Position numbers and translations under genes: made by a program. 64,000 bases of DNA from Euptelea pleiosperma (taxonomy: Eukaryota > Streptophyta > Magnoliopsida > Ranunculales > Eupteleaceae): NCBI GenBank assembly GCA_035048495.1, contig CM068544.1, forward strand, positions 16,114,138 to 16,178,137, in the 5' to 3' direction. Numbering within the stretch: position 1 is the first letter of the stretch; every line of letters begins with the position of its first letter. The notes beneath the pieces are model-generated. The model saw nothing but the letters and a program-made list of their open reading frames with translations, was not told the origin of the DNA and did not search any database. Positions 13,801 through 27,700 of this stretch are shown here, piece after piece.

Positions 13801-15677
13801 TGACCCAAATAGGTAGATAAATGGGTCAATATGTCGGGTTTATGGGTCGAGGCGATGGGTCGGGGTGGCGGGTTGCCCACATGCCCCATTTTGGTTGGTT
13901 GGTTTGTGTTTAGGCCATTGCTCAAATGCGAACAAATATGGTCATGGGATTCGGGCTTGGGCTTTTGCTCATAAGCCAAAGAAATGCATAGCTATTGCTC
14001 ACGGGCCATGATCATATTGGGCTGGCTAGGCCCAACACGACTTATTCTTTTACACGACCTCCACCTTCTCCATATTTTTCTGGTTAGTTGCCAACAAACC
14101 CTAACAACCGTCATCATCCTCGGCCACTTGTGTTCCAACCACCACCAACTGATTGGCCACGTGTTGCACTGGCGCCAAGCGACTCTGGCAACCTCATATG
14201 AAGACGCTGGCGACAAGAAAGGTAAGGAAAAATGATTCCTAATCTTTTCAAAACCCTTTTCTTCAATGGTTTTGAACAAAACCTCTTCAACCCATTTGAT
14301 TTCTTTGGGAAAATAGATTTCAATCATGGATTTCAGATTTGAAAACCCACATTCCGTTTTCCATAAATAAAGTTAAAACAAACCCCTTATTATTATTAAA
14401 TCATACCGAAACCCAAGTTTTCTTTAACAATAGATTCAAAAGAATCTAATGGTTTGATTCTTCAAATCAAACCCTTTTAACATTTTCAGATCTGAAAATC
14501 AAACCGATTTCTTTAATGCTTTTCATACTAGAATCAATTAAATGGTTAATGAACAAAATAGATTTGGACTTCAAGATCTTCATGCTTTTAACGTTAGATC
14601 TTGATCCAAAAGTTTAAAAAAAAAAAAAACTTATTTACCTTATGTTTTAGGCATTAACTTTAAACATAATGCTTCTTGAAATATTCTAATGGTTAATATT
14701 CATCCTGTGTTTTACCCAAAACGAAATCACATACTGGAGGTGCTTGAATTAAACGATCCACATATTGTTTCACCAATAAAATCATATTCTAAATAAAATC
14801 AGATTTTATAATCTTCTTTAAGTTTCCCAAATTGATGAAGGACAGGAATCATGCATCTACCAAAATCCATCATCACCCAAAGATTTATGGTAAAGCATGT
14901 ATCCCAATAGACCTCAAAAAAGAGTGGTAGTTGTTGTTGATTGTTCAAACGGCAATAGAAACCGGATTCCACTAAAGGCCTTAGAGGCATGTTTTAGATC
15001 TAACAACAAGGAAGAGGAGGTGGGGAATTATACAAAATAAGAGTTTTATTTCCCAGCTACCCACGGTACAGAAGAATATCAAACACTTCAAGTCTCAAAA
15101 AAAGAAAAAAATTCATAAAGTAACGGAGCAGGCTCTTAACCGACATCGTCATATCTTTAATAGAAAATAATTATATCCTTTGTTTTTTGTACAAACAAAT
15201 CCAAAAGTGGATCTGATACCAATTTGTTGGTATTATTCGCGGAAATATCATAAAATAATAATACCACGGATCTAGGATTTGAATCGGACAAAACAATATA
15301 ATAATCTGTAAACAATAAATACATACCTGGATTCGCTTAATCCAATCTGCAACGGTTGATCGTCTGTGGATAGGTAGCTTTACCCTCACTCCCCTACACT
15401 TTTAGTGATGGGAGCCTTTAGATCTGAATGTGTGTGTAGAGAGTGGGGGACTGCCACCTATTTATAGAAAATGAGTGGAGACTGGTTTTCCTCCCATCAA
15501 GGAGAATCAGTCTCCTAGATGGATACCACTACTTGAAAAATGATTGGGTACATTACCAACCCATCATAAGCTATTGGGCCCACATAGACACATGTGGTCC
15601 CAATGCATATCATCCTTATAATTAAACAACATCAATCCAATTGGTTAGACACAAAACCATTCATGTGAAAATGCCAT

Positions 15678-15711
<34 letters not shown>

Positions 15712-18700
15712 TAATTTTCCAACAGATGAAACACAATGTTAGGGCTCTAATGGCTATGGCCAAAATAGATGAGAACTGTCAAATGAAAGAAAATGAAAAT
15801 GCAATGAAATAGAAACAGATTTAAGTGATGAAGAAGATGAAATTGAGGAAGTGTACAACAAACTGTATGAGAAAAGTATAAATTTGGCTAAGACATGTGA
15901 TAAGATGAAAGTTGAATTAAATACAGTCAATGTTTAAAATTTTGTTTCAGAGTAATATGTCGGTCAAGTGAAAAACCGAGACAGACTCCGAAACAAAATG
16001 AAACGAAACATTAAAAAAATTGTGAAAAAACAAAATTTTCGAAACATTCCCGAATCATTATGAAACATTAAGAAACATTTCGAAACATTTTGAAATATTT
16101 CCAAAATCATGAAATCATATTTTTTATTTATATATTTTTTTTGGATTGTTTCGGTGAAACAAACTGAAACATTGCGAAACGAAACAAAACATTACGAAAC
16201 TAAACGAAACATTCCAAAATTTTGAACCATGAATATAGCCAAAAAGATGAAAACACTTCACTAAAAGCTGAAATAGAAGAAATTCTTGAAAGAGAAAAGA
16301 CTTTTTAAAAAGAAATTGAAAAACTAAAAGTCTTAAACAATGAGCTTGAGATCAAGAATGGAACATTAATTCGTAAAATCTCCCAAAGAAACACAAGACT
16401 TGAAAAAATGATTACTATGGGAAGAATGAACAAAGACCGAAGAGGAATAAGTTTTAATGGTGATACATCTAAGGCCTCCACGTTTAAAACGGTATTTGTA
16501 AAGGTTTGTCGCGACCCAAACCCGAGACCCATGACCCGACCCAGAAGAGTATGGGTCAAACCTAGTATCCGAGGCTATGGCACGAGGTGCGGATTAGAAT
16601 AATATTAATGAAATAGTGAATATGTATCTAAGTCAATACACCAATTAAACTGAATCAATCTCATAATAATAATTTATTAAACGTAAATCCGAAACTTGTT
16701 TCCGATTACATTTTTGAAAGTCAAATAGCAACCTACTGAGATAACTAGGAATTCAAATTACTAGAAGCAAATCCTAAACATAGTTTCTAAGAAAGCAATA
16801 AAAGTGCTAGAATCCTCTGGCTCCTATCATTGAGCTGTCGGTCCATCCAGTATCTCTGCAAAAATGTTAGAAAATAGGCATGAGTTATCAACAACTCAGT
16901 CGGTTCACTCCATCACCCATACTTAAATGGGGATGAGCGGTTAAAACATGATAAGAACCATACAATGGTCGAATTATGCATCAATGCTATCGAAAATCAA
17001 ATAACTAGACTCATCGGGTAAATCCCAAATCCCCAATGAGTCAAAATAATAATGAGAGTGTATAGTTGGGCTAAACAAGCGGTTTTCTTATGGGCGGGCC
17101 ATGCCGTTAATTCCACCACAAGGATCCAGGGGTGTTTCAGGTCTTTCACCATTGGGAGCAAAATGTCTTCGTTGCTTTTTAGGCATGCTCTCGGAATTTG
17201 AGAGAGCATCCAAGGGGTCGTGATCCTACGATACATCCAAACTCTCAAAAAAATAACAATGAAATAATAACAACCAATGCATCTCCAACAATAATTAACA
17301 ATCCAGGATAATATCCAATGAATGACCATGATTCAATACATGCAAATAAATCAACGGAGATGCACGAGAATCGATATACATGTTTTTCAACATCGATTGA
17401 AATAAATTTTCAATTTTAAACACATGCATTTAATAATATAATAATAAAATGCATCCATAAAAGTAAGAGATCGGGAACAGAATCCTACCTTAACTTCGCT
17501 ATCCGATTAACTTTAATTATTTCTTTTCTCCTTTTCGTAGATCCAATCTCGAGACAATCAAATCTTCAATTTAGCCCACTATCTAAGTTAGATGAAATTA
17601 CTTGTTAGTTACTAATGCTAAAAATTTAGTCTCTTAGGTTAGGCTTAATTATTTCATAGCTCTCAGTCTTATTTTAGTAATGATCAAAAGATTCTAACCA
17701 TAAATTGGTAGTCACAATTAGAGGTCATAACCTCTAGTTAATTTTCATAACTAAAAGGAAGTCGGAATGAGTTAGGATTGGTTATTAAGATTCAAATAAG
17801 GGTACAAAGGGACAAGGTACTAGTACACCCAAATCCCACCGATTACTAGCCGATTTGATTGCTAATCGGATCCAAAGAGATGGATCCAAACCCCAAATTA
17901 TTGTATCCAAACAACTTAGATGATAAGAGTAACCACATTAACACACCTAATATCAGCCTATGTATTCCACGTCTTTGATGCCTATAGCGCACATGGCCAC
18001 TACTATGTGAAGGAATCATACCCAAACTCCTCAGAAACAATTAATCAATAATGGTCATACCATGTTGTAATCACACTCTCAAGTGGGATGCATTCACCCC
18101 ATTCATTGGGCTTTATGCCATTGTTTTCCCCATAAGAAAGGGTTGAGGACAAGAGGGGAGAGAGAGATTCAATGGGCTCATGAGGGAACAGTTTGGGCCC
18201 ACCATGGCCATGGACCATTGGAGAAAAAGAGCCCATGTGCTGGTCCAAAATAGATATATCTCAAGGAGATGATCCAACCCAAAAATAAATAAATAAGATA
18301 AAAGAAAACACAGAATAGGAATGAGAGCGTGGCTATATTATGTGGTTGCAATGGTGGTGAGGTTCTGACGTCATGCAAGATAGAATCCAAAGCCCGGTGG
18401 TTTTGATAATCAACAACAAATGATCAACAACAAAAAAGATAACGAAAAAAAGGATAAAAGATTAGAGTTTAGAAGGGGTTTTGAAAGAATTTTAAATAAA
18501 GACTCACCTAGATAAAAGTTTGTCGATTGGGGAGTCAAGGTGAAGGTGAGGACTAGACGTGGTGGTTCTCCACAGTTTTACCCGACTGCAACTCTCTGGC
18601 TGTAGTAGCACCTCCGACTTCATGCTGATGAGGTGTGGAGTTTAGAGAGGAAGAGTTTGGAGTGGCAGCAACTTTTTGTCTTTCACGTAATGGCAGATGG

Positions 18701-21700
18701 AAGTCGAGGGAGCCGATCAACAATGCTTCGTGGGATTACGGTTCTTCAATAGGCAGTGTATGCTTGGACGGCAAGGGGAAAAGATTGTTTAAATAGGTCA
18801 CGTTTAGGTTAAGGGCGAGAACTTGCAGTTGAGTAGGAATGGGTTTTAACGGTGGATGATGGGAGTCCCATTAATTGGTTTGAGTTTTGATCAAGGAAAA
18901 CCTAATTGGAGAGATATAGTGTTTGGACGGCTCTAGAGTTTTGGTGTAACTTAAATAAGTTGAGATTGTGAAGAGGTAATAATTTGGTGTATCAACTCAA
19001 CATATTTTGAATGGTTTGTTGAAAAGTCAAAAAGAAATATTAAAATATAAAGGTCATGTGTGTGGTACGGTGAAAGAAGAAAATAAAGATATATAATATA
19101 CATGTAACCAAGGTTTTCTAATAAAATATTTGATCATTGATACAAGGGTTTGTATGACTAGATTTGTGGGAGTTAAGAAAAATAATGCAACTCACATGTG
19201 GCAAAGGAGGCTTGACAAGTTGGCACAATTATAACTAATGGGTTTTGGGCTTAAGCCCAATTCTCAATGGTAAGCATTAACTTATTTAATAATGCATGAA
19301 ACTTTCTTTAAGTAGATAAGGTAATAATATGTATCATGTAGTACATTTTAATTTCATTAATACACTTAGGTTATTACGTACTATGCTTACTAATAATTTA
19401 CAAGAGGTCCTAGGTATGTGATGCGCATAGTAATTATATGCGTTTATTACATGTACGTTTTGTACGCATACATTAATGCATGAAAAGCATGGGTCAAAAT
19501 GTTTTTAAAAGTCAAACTAAAGTCACCAATCACATTTAAAAAAAAATGTGATACATATATGGGACTCACAATGGTCCAAAAATGCGTGACCCTATTGAGC
19601 TAATGTGGACCCACATGCAATGGCCCTAAAAAGCTTGAAAAATTATTTTCCTCAGAATTGGCCGAAAAAATGCATAAAGTTCTAATTGTTAGATCGTGTT
19701 ATTTGGTGAAGAAGTTAGGTATAAGGAATCTTATAAAGAAAAAAAAATTGACCGAAATACCCTTTAAGGATTTTTAGGGTTTTACAAGGCTACTGTTCCA
19801 CCAACTCAGAATGAAAAGTCTCCAACTCATAAAATAGTGTGCCACTACTATAGACATTTGGAACACATAAAGTATGATGGTCAAGTCTTAAAAAGAAAGA
19901 TGGAGTATAAGCAAAAGAGGGAAGCTAAAATGAAATTGGAATATAAGCAAAGGGTGGAAGCTAAAATGAAATTGGAATATCAGAAGAAGTTAGAAGCAAC
20001 AAGAAAACTCAACAGAGAGAAGGAATTGTTTAAGCAAATTGCAACATTGAATGCTAAGGCTAAAACTTTACACAAAGAGGTAGAAACTCTCAGTACACCT
20101 ACGAGAACAAAACTACTCAAAAGTGAAAAATCTAAATCCATAACTAAAAGATGGGTATGAAAAGAAGAGGTAAAATGTTTTGTGATTCACTCGGCCCTGA
20201 TAGCTAGTGAGACATCTAATTGCTACTTGGATATTGGTTGTTCTAGACACCTAAAGTGGCATCCACCAGTTGATCGATCCTAGGCAGAGGATATGGATCC
20301 TTAGGGCAAGCAATATTTAAGTTGGTAAAGTCTATGCAGACTCTCACCGACCCATTCTTCTTCGGAACGACTACTATGTTGGCGAGCCAAGCTGGGTTGT
20401 CGACCTTTCGGATGAAACCTGCTGCCAGCAACTTGTCGATCTCCTTCTGGACCGCCAATTGTTTATCAGGTGCAATCACCCGAACTCTCTACCTAACAGG
20501 TGGATACTTGCAATCCATATTCAGCCTATGGCACGATACATTTGGATGAATGCTTGGCATATCCTCAAATGACCAGGCGAACACTTCTTTATTGGCCTGA
20601 AGGAACTCAATAAATGATTTTTTCTCTTCGCTCAAGAATTTTGAACAATGTAAGTAATCCTGGGGTTTCTGCTATCCCAAGGTTTACCTCTTCCGTCGAC
20701 TCGACTGCAAGGACCTCTCGGGCTTCCTCTTCCTATGGTTGGATTCCCAATAGGTCAATTGGCTGATATGTAGCGCTGTCGGGGCCTAACTGGTTGTGTT
20801 CCCATGAGCTGCTCTCAAGGACACTTGTGATGTCGGCTCTTATTGCTGTAGCGTAACTTTTTTTAACTCGCTTGATTTCCTCTGATCTCCATGATTCCGT
20901 GATCTGTTGGGAAATAGAGCACATGGTGGTAAGTTGTCGGGACCCCCTTGATCTCGTGGATCCATCCTCTTCCCAGAGTGGCATTGTAGGGGGATGGAGT
21001 GTCAAGCACCATGAGCTCTGTCATGGTTACAATAGGTCCATCTTTGATGGGCAGGGTGATCCGCCTGAGAGAATATACTCCCTAACCATTGAAGCCAATC
21101 AACGGAGTATTTGCTTGCTCGAGTGAAGATGCAGGGAGGCCCATCTTTCTGAATGTCCAGCAAAAAGTATCTTGGCAGAGTTGCTAGGATCAATCAAAAG
21201 TCTCTTCACCTCGTAGATTCTGACTGGAAGAGTGAGGATCAGGGCATCCACATGAGGATGATTAACTCCTTCCAAATCTCGGTCAGTAAATGAGAGTGTT
21301 GCCTCCTCTCTGACATCCATGGGGTCAACGGCCTCCGTGAGCTTCAAACCTGGAGAAATCTGCAACTTCTTTCAAGTGTTCAATCTTGCGCAACTTCCCA
21401 CACGCTTGCCTCTCTGTCTCCTTTCGTGAGATCTCACGGATTCCTCTGTGGATCACGTCAATAATCATACCCCGCTCTAAGGGTTGGGTTATTGCTCTGT
21501 TAGCTCTATTCTTGGGACCTCGCTCTCCTGCTTGCACTATCTCCAACTACGGAGATGAATACTTTCAAGTGACCTTGACTGATTAGATCTTCGATTTTGT
21601 GCTTCAAGGACCAACACGCAGTATTTTGACTTCTCTCTCGCCTTTCTCATCAGGCTGCATTGGCCTTGGCCACCTCATAAACTTCTCGCTTTTGATTCTG

Positions 21701-24700
21701 TCCAGAATCCGTCTGATCGGCGCGTTGAGGGGTGTAAAATCCCTCCTCTCCCGTTGAGGGAAAGGCTCTCGATCATACAGACGCAATCATTGAACTTCCT
21801 GATCGTCCTCCTGTCTAGCTTTCCGCTTCCCTTTCTGCTTAGATTTTTCCGTTTCTACAGAGATGCCCACCTCGTGGACCGTGGCTACCAGCTTACCGGT
21901 TCTTCATTGACGATTAATAAGAGTCTCGAAATGACGGGCAATGCTTGCGAAAGGCAATGACCGCGTGCTTGTCGCCACAGTCCTCCACTTTGATCAGATC
22001 CCGAAGTGTCTCCTTCTGCTCCATCTTGACATCAAACAACATGTCGACGTCCTTCCTGTTTAGTTGGTTAGAAGTATATCGCCCGATAAAATGGGTGCTC
22101 AGTTCAGTGAAGTTTGGAGTGGATCTTGGTGGAATCTGGTTTAACCAGATTAATGCTTCATCGCTCAGGGTTGACGGGAACATTCTGCACATCAACCGAT
22201 CATCGAACTTTCACATAGTTGTAGTTTTCTTGAGGCTAAGAACATGATTCACCGGATCTGAGGTCTCGGTGTATGTTGCGAACTTCGGATAGGAGAAAGA
22301 TGGGGGATCTTTGTATTGTTGAATATCCTCCGTGAGGGATTCACGTTGCGATGGTTGTCATTTTGTCGGCCATTGTCATCTTCTTGCCGAGCAGTTCAAC
22401 AACCAATCTGACCCATGGTCATCGGTTGGGCTAGATCGTCAGTTCCTTTGCGATATGCAGATCCCGCTCAAGGATTTCGAGAAGTCTCCAGCATATATGA
22501 ATCTTAGGGATTATTTCTCGAATTTCTCAGATCGGATTCCTCTGAATCCGATCCTCGACATTGGTTGGCAACTAGTAGATTGGCCTTGCTTCCTCTTGTT
22601 GCCTCGTTATTACCAGATATGCGATCCACTTCCTCTGGTTGTTTTCCCAACCGATGTTTCAGTAATTCATTCTCCTCTTGGAGGCGGGTGATCATGGTTT
22701 GTTGTTTCTCATCTTCTTCTCAGATTTTCCTCCTTTCTGTTAGAGAGTCCCTCAGATCATCATGTTTGCCACTTCTAATTGTTCGCCTCGTATTCACCAT
22801 GGCTATCTGTCAATTGATTCCCCTTTTAGGACAAGAAAACTTGCGTTCGTTTAACCACAGATGGCACCAAAAGACGCGGGGGAAAAATCATGAATCTTAC
22901 CCACACAACCCCCGGGAATCAACCGTTGTATCAAGCTTGATGAACGCAAAGCGAAATCTGCCGATGATGCTTTATAGTGCAATCTGGACCTCCGATCTTT
23001 GACAAAGATCCTGATCTCTACGCCGGGATGTGTGTACCTGCCAGATAGACCCCGACGCTCAAGTCAGTGGATCTACTCTAGCAACAAATAGTTCAATTCA
23101 AGGGATATGAGTCTTATCTGAATCCAACTTCCAGGAAGAGAGACTATCCTCCCATATCTAGATCTATTAGAACTAGAGAAGGAAGAAAGAAAGCTTTAGT
23201 CTAGCTCTGTTTCTGGTGTTTGGTGGCCAACCCTTATTTCAGAGATGCCCGTTCTCTTTCATAGCTTTCCTAATACCTGAGACACGATTATGTTCGAGTT
23301 TCACCAACGTTCCTGTTCGTTCTGTTAGGATTGAACCCGCGTGCTTGTCCATTTTGTTAGAATTAAGCCCACATGTTCATTTCCCATTGGCTTGGCTTTC
23401 AGGGCCACTTGATGAGCAACGTTTGATTCTCTGCCAACTATCATTCATTTGAGTTTTACGAATATTTGTCAACTAGCATTCAGTTAGCACGCAACACTCG
23501 TCAACTGGCATTCGGGATGTGTAGGGTCCTGTGACGGACTCAAGTACATTTGAATGATGGATCTTGTCCGTTGGCTGCTAACTTGTTTTAACATAACATG
23601 TCTGCCTTGAGAACTAATCAGGGTAACTATCTCGTGAGACGGATGATGTCTGGTTGGGAATCTCACTGAGAGATCTAGCTGAGTAGAGGACACCAACTGG
23701 CTGAGAGATCTTGCTGAGAGGCAGTCGATGTCTGATTGAGAGATCTTGGTGAGAGACAAACCTTTCTGGCTGAAAGATTTTGCTGAGTGGAGGACACGAT
23801 TTGGCTGAGAGATCTTGCTGAGTGGAGGACACTGTCTGGCTGGGTTATCTTGTTGAGAGGTGGACAATGCCTGACTGAGAGCTGGATGACATCTGACCGA
23901 GAGGTCTTGTTGAGAAATAGATGATGCTGGCTGATAGGTTGACCTGAGAGGTCCTTTTGCAGGGCTTGGTGTTGGGCCCCGTTTGCTGTTAGTAGACGAG
24001 AACATGAAATCTTGGTTGCCAGTTGTTGATTACTTAGTATATATATCGTACACTGTCCGTCTGATGAACTCTTTGTACGGACGCATGCTAGTGCTACGTG
24101 TCGATCATCGCGTAGCTTGAAAAATTTGGCACCCACAAACACCATCAAAAGAGTCGTTCGAGAGAGTTGCTTGAATTAGTCTCCTTTGCAATGCATAGGT
24201 CAATGAAGTAGAAGTTTCAAGGTCTCCACTGAGCTACTTTGCGCACCATCCATTTCCAGAGCTTCTGCAAACGAACGTGAAAACTCCCATTTTCTCTCGA
24301 TTGAAGCTTTCTGCAAACACTAAAGAACCCTAACCCTAATCCACGACACAGACAGAGAGAGAGAGCAGCGGTTCTGGATCAGGTGTCTTGAAGTCGAAAA
24401 TGATGCCATTGAGACTATACTCAAGGCCAAAGCATCAGAAGGCTTATATGTCAACAAGGTGAAGCAGATGGAAGAAATCTGAAGGGAAAGATCGTCTCTG
24501 TCATAGGGCTCTTGGTAAATCTCAAGAAAGAACGAGACGAAATGTAGGTAGAGCGAGACAATGTAGTTCGAGAAATTGAGATAAGTAAGAAGAAGAAGGA
24601 GAGGCAAAAGACGAAGATGCAGAAGAGGTCACATACCTTCATTGTTGCCGTCGATTGCTACCACCTGTCACCGCCACTGCCTGAGATACCACTGTTGTCG

Positions 24701-27700
24701 TCGCCGCCATTCGTTACTACAGCCGTCGCCTCGATCGCTGCCAGATATAGGGTTAGGGTTTTAACCAAAACCCTCCTTTTGGTCTCTTCGACCTCCTCTC
24801 CCCTTACTTCCATCGAGCCGATTATTAAATGGAGTGGGCTTGAGTTATATTCCCAAGCCCATTCATTGGACATCAACACTTGGGTTAGCCCATTTAATGG
24901 GTATCAGCACTTAAGCCCAAAACCTGACCCGGTTGGTAAAAAAAAAAAAAAAAATAGAGAAAAAAAATGCTTGACTAGTTTGTTTATTTTCATTGAAAAA
25001 AAGGTGGTTTTATTTTTTTTGAAGCTACAGGAGACAAGATGGGATTTCCTAAAGAGCAGCTGGAAACAAGTGAGAAGATCAACTACTAATGGTGTGAAAG
25101 AATATCAAGGAGAAGGCCTGCAATACCCTTTCACTGAAGGTTGTGAACCTTGAACCATTTGCGGCGAGTCCAAGAATATTTGGAAGAGACTGAAGAAATT
25201 AGTTTTTTTTGGAGTGAGTTCCAAAAGAATTTGCATGGAGCGGATGCCTTGCAAGGAAGAGCCGAGTCTTCCGTCAAAGATCAACAACTTTTACAAATAT
25301 CTCGAAGATGGTGATTGGTGGAAGACCTTGTGATATTACTCTTGAGAGAGGGGTTTGGTGCTAAAGCCAAGAGAGGAGTCCTAACTCTCTAAAGGTCCAA
25401 ATCGGTTCGTCTGCATCTGAATTCGAGGTCGACTTTTCAACCAGGAGGGTTTGATGTGGGAGCATTCTACTCGATAATCTCTTAATTGTTTTTAGGCTTA
25501 GTTTTTATAATTTTAATCTTTTGGGTGTCTTTGCAATTAGCCCAAAGTTATGGAGCTCGTGATTTTGCTTAGTTGTTTAAGTTGTAGTATTTTGTTCAGG
25601 CCATTGGATGAACAAGATTAGATTAGGTTTAAGTGAGGTAGTATTTAAGCACTTATGTAATTTTTCAAGGGATGACTGATTAAAAATGAAAATGATTTAC
25701 ATGCTTTTGAGTATGACCATGTGATAGGTTTGGTGTGAGACTAAGTGAGTGATTCCAACTATTAACCCTTCTATCTCTATCATCCTCTTGTTTTTTCCCA
25801 GAAATCGCAGAACGAGCTATCGTCCTGCATCATGGTGGCTACTTCTCAATAATAGAAGTCACCTAAAACCCTTCAGTCAGTTTATACCCTTTAGTTAGTA
25901 GTTAGTACCCAGTTATTACTATATGAAGCTCTTGAACTTGTGTCATCACTGTTTTCTCATTTTCCATTTGAAATTCCAGAAAACATCCTATAAGGAATGT
26001 TTCAGAACCGACATCCTCTATTATGCATTTTTTCTCTAAGCATGTTCCATAGTTCCTTACTCGTTTTACTTTGTGCATAAACATGATATAGAGAAGGAAC
26101 TAAATAGTTCAAAATGTAATTTCTACACATGTAGTCACTATGTTCCCATTTGTTTTGCATCTTAGACCTAGTAGCTACAACTTCTTCAAATTCCGGTCTC
26201 AGTTCAATTGAAAAATAAGTTAAATTGAACGTGTTCAAGTAAATAAGAATCTTCTATTGCCATCTCTTAAAATTGCTCCAATCAAATAATTCAAGCATTT
26301 TGGATTCATTCATCTTTATTATTCTGAAATAATTCGGAATAATCAAAAGAAATAACACAATAGTTCCTCTATCTAGTATGGAAGCAATATAGTGTATAAT
26401 ACGCGAACGCAAATAATCTCAAAGAAGTATATTGCTCAGACACATCCAAATAAATACATAAGCAAGAAAATACTTTTCAGTTAGGCGAAATTGTGGGTTA
26501 AGGTACGTGTATCATAAGCTGTCCTTAAGGTGTAAAACACTCCATTGGTAATTTGGTAGTAGCCTTGGTGCTATTGGGTTGCATGGTGGATACCCCCATA
26601 ATTGAATGACCAAGTCCCTTTGAATCTAGCACACGCAATCATTAGGACACATGAACTCAACAATAATTTTCACCCTCAAAATATGAAATAACCAGTCCAT
26701 TCTCTTTTACTCAAGAATACCTAGAAGGGAGGGGAGGTGATTAGGTATTCAAAAATTAATCTAACCTATCACAAGTTTACTGGTCAAGGTAAGGTGATAA
26801 ACTCGCATGCCTTAGTTGATTGATAAAAGGATTATCTCAACCGACTCGAATCAAATATACCTCCATGATTTATTGTCTTTTCATCGTTTGATTTAATCAA
26901 TACAATTAGCGGAACACCAATCAAGCATCCACAAGTACGTGGAAACCTTAGCCAAGGAAAACCACGAGACCACGTCTAGACAGAAAGTATCACTAACTGG
27001 AAAGTTAAACAAAACAGAAGTTACCTACATAGCACCATTGCAAATGTAACTTCCAACCTTAGCCAAGGCCCACTACTGATGCGTCCACGTCCTCTGAATC
27101 AACGCTACGATTCAACCTGCGCCCTTCCAATCAAGAAGCCTTGTCCGCTTGTTTAGTTTGGTACTCCTCAAACCTACCTTCGATCAGTACTCCCTGATCT
27201 TAATTCTCAGCACTCCAGTCTCTACTGAAGGTGAAGGATTCAGTACACCCTGAACCCCAAGTCGCTTAAATAGTGTTGAGACGCACTGGTACTCTCAGAC
27301 TTGCAAGGTTTAAGATTCTAAGTGGGAAACCTAAGTTGAGTGAAGATCAAGCACTAAGCTATGATCAAATAGAAGAGAAACGCTCTCAAGAAATAATAAT
27401 GAAGCTTTGAACTTTTCTTCTTCGAATGGACAACTCTTAATAAATAAAACTCTCTCTTCTATGTGTTAATGTGTAATCTGTAAGTCGAGAGAAGGATTAT
27501 ATTTATAGAGTTTCGTAGCCCTGAGTCATAAGAGAGGTGGGGAATGTGGAACCTTGAATTTCAGATTTGAAAAGACCTATTCGCGCACAGTCCAATCGAT
27601 TAGGCTAGGTCCAATCGATTGGGCCAGTACGGATGGGTTTTTCCTTCGTAAATCCAATACAATCGATCGGACTCTTTAAAGTTTCCATTCCGTAGTGTAA

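Larger units (their letters stand above)
9575..15724 (-). mobile_element. Copia-W: LTR element with matching target duplication, gag remnants only
   Basis: Two LTRs of 498 and 500 bp (9575-10072 and 15225-15724) both run TGTTGG...CCAACA and are flanked by the same 5-bp GATGA (9570-9574 and 15725-15729). On the minus strand the right LTR is followed by the primer-binding site TGGTATCAGATCC (complement at 15208-15221), and a polypurine tract (complement ATCTCCCACTT at 10073) precedes the left LTR. The orientation is therefore minus. The only coding remnants are gag pieces at 11999-12427 and 12607-12798. No protease, integrase or reverse transcriptase is visible in 5.2 kb of interior, so it depended on another element for movement. 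A 391-bp TIR element sits inside it. Confidence 0.85.
7556..20252 (+). mobile_element. Sirevirus-like Ty1/copia element (Copia-Z), plus strand, 3'-truncated and interrupted three times
   Basis: The order is LTR (about 7556-8475), primer-binding-like TTGGGATCATAGCC at 8477, then gag from ATG 8545. Gag continues in pieces at 8545-9574, 15730-15929, 16242-16506 and 19792-20252. The breaks are an insertion at 9575-15724, a small TIR element at 15930-16232 and a solo LTR at 16507-19786. The final piece reaches the start of the protease ([14 protein letters not shown], usual YLDSGCSRHM) and is then cut by a gypsy element. There is no reverse transcriptase, integrase or 3' LTR in this copy. Several stops in gag show it is dead. 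Confidence 0.7.
20253..24148 (-). mobile_element. Gypsy-1: truncated Tat-like Ty3/gypsy element, minus strand
   Basis: From right to left: LTR (22875-24148), primer-binding site complementary to CCACAGATGGCACCA (22855-22869), degenerate gag, protease-like region, and the beginning of reverse transcriptase, which is cut at about 20253. The spacing PBS-AAAGA-LTR is the same as in the complete element at 36474-47213, so the two are related. All reading frames are broken. The left LTR, RNase H and integrase are missing. Confidence 0.7.

Noticed and set aside
23484..24148. Minus-strand ORFs of 157 and 173 codons
   Set aside because: Translations of the 35-bp minisatellite in the Gypsy-1 LTR; two overlapping frames are equally open.
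24320..24345. CCCTAACCCTAA resembling an interstitial telomere repeat
   Set aside because: Only two units, the usual telo-box of plant promoter-like sequences.
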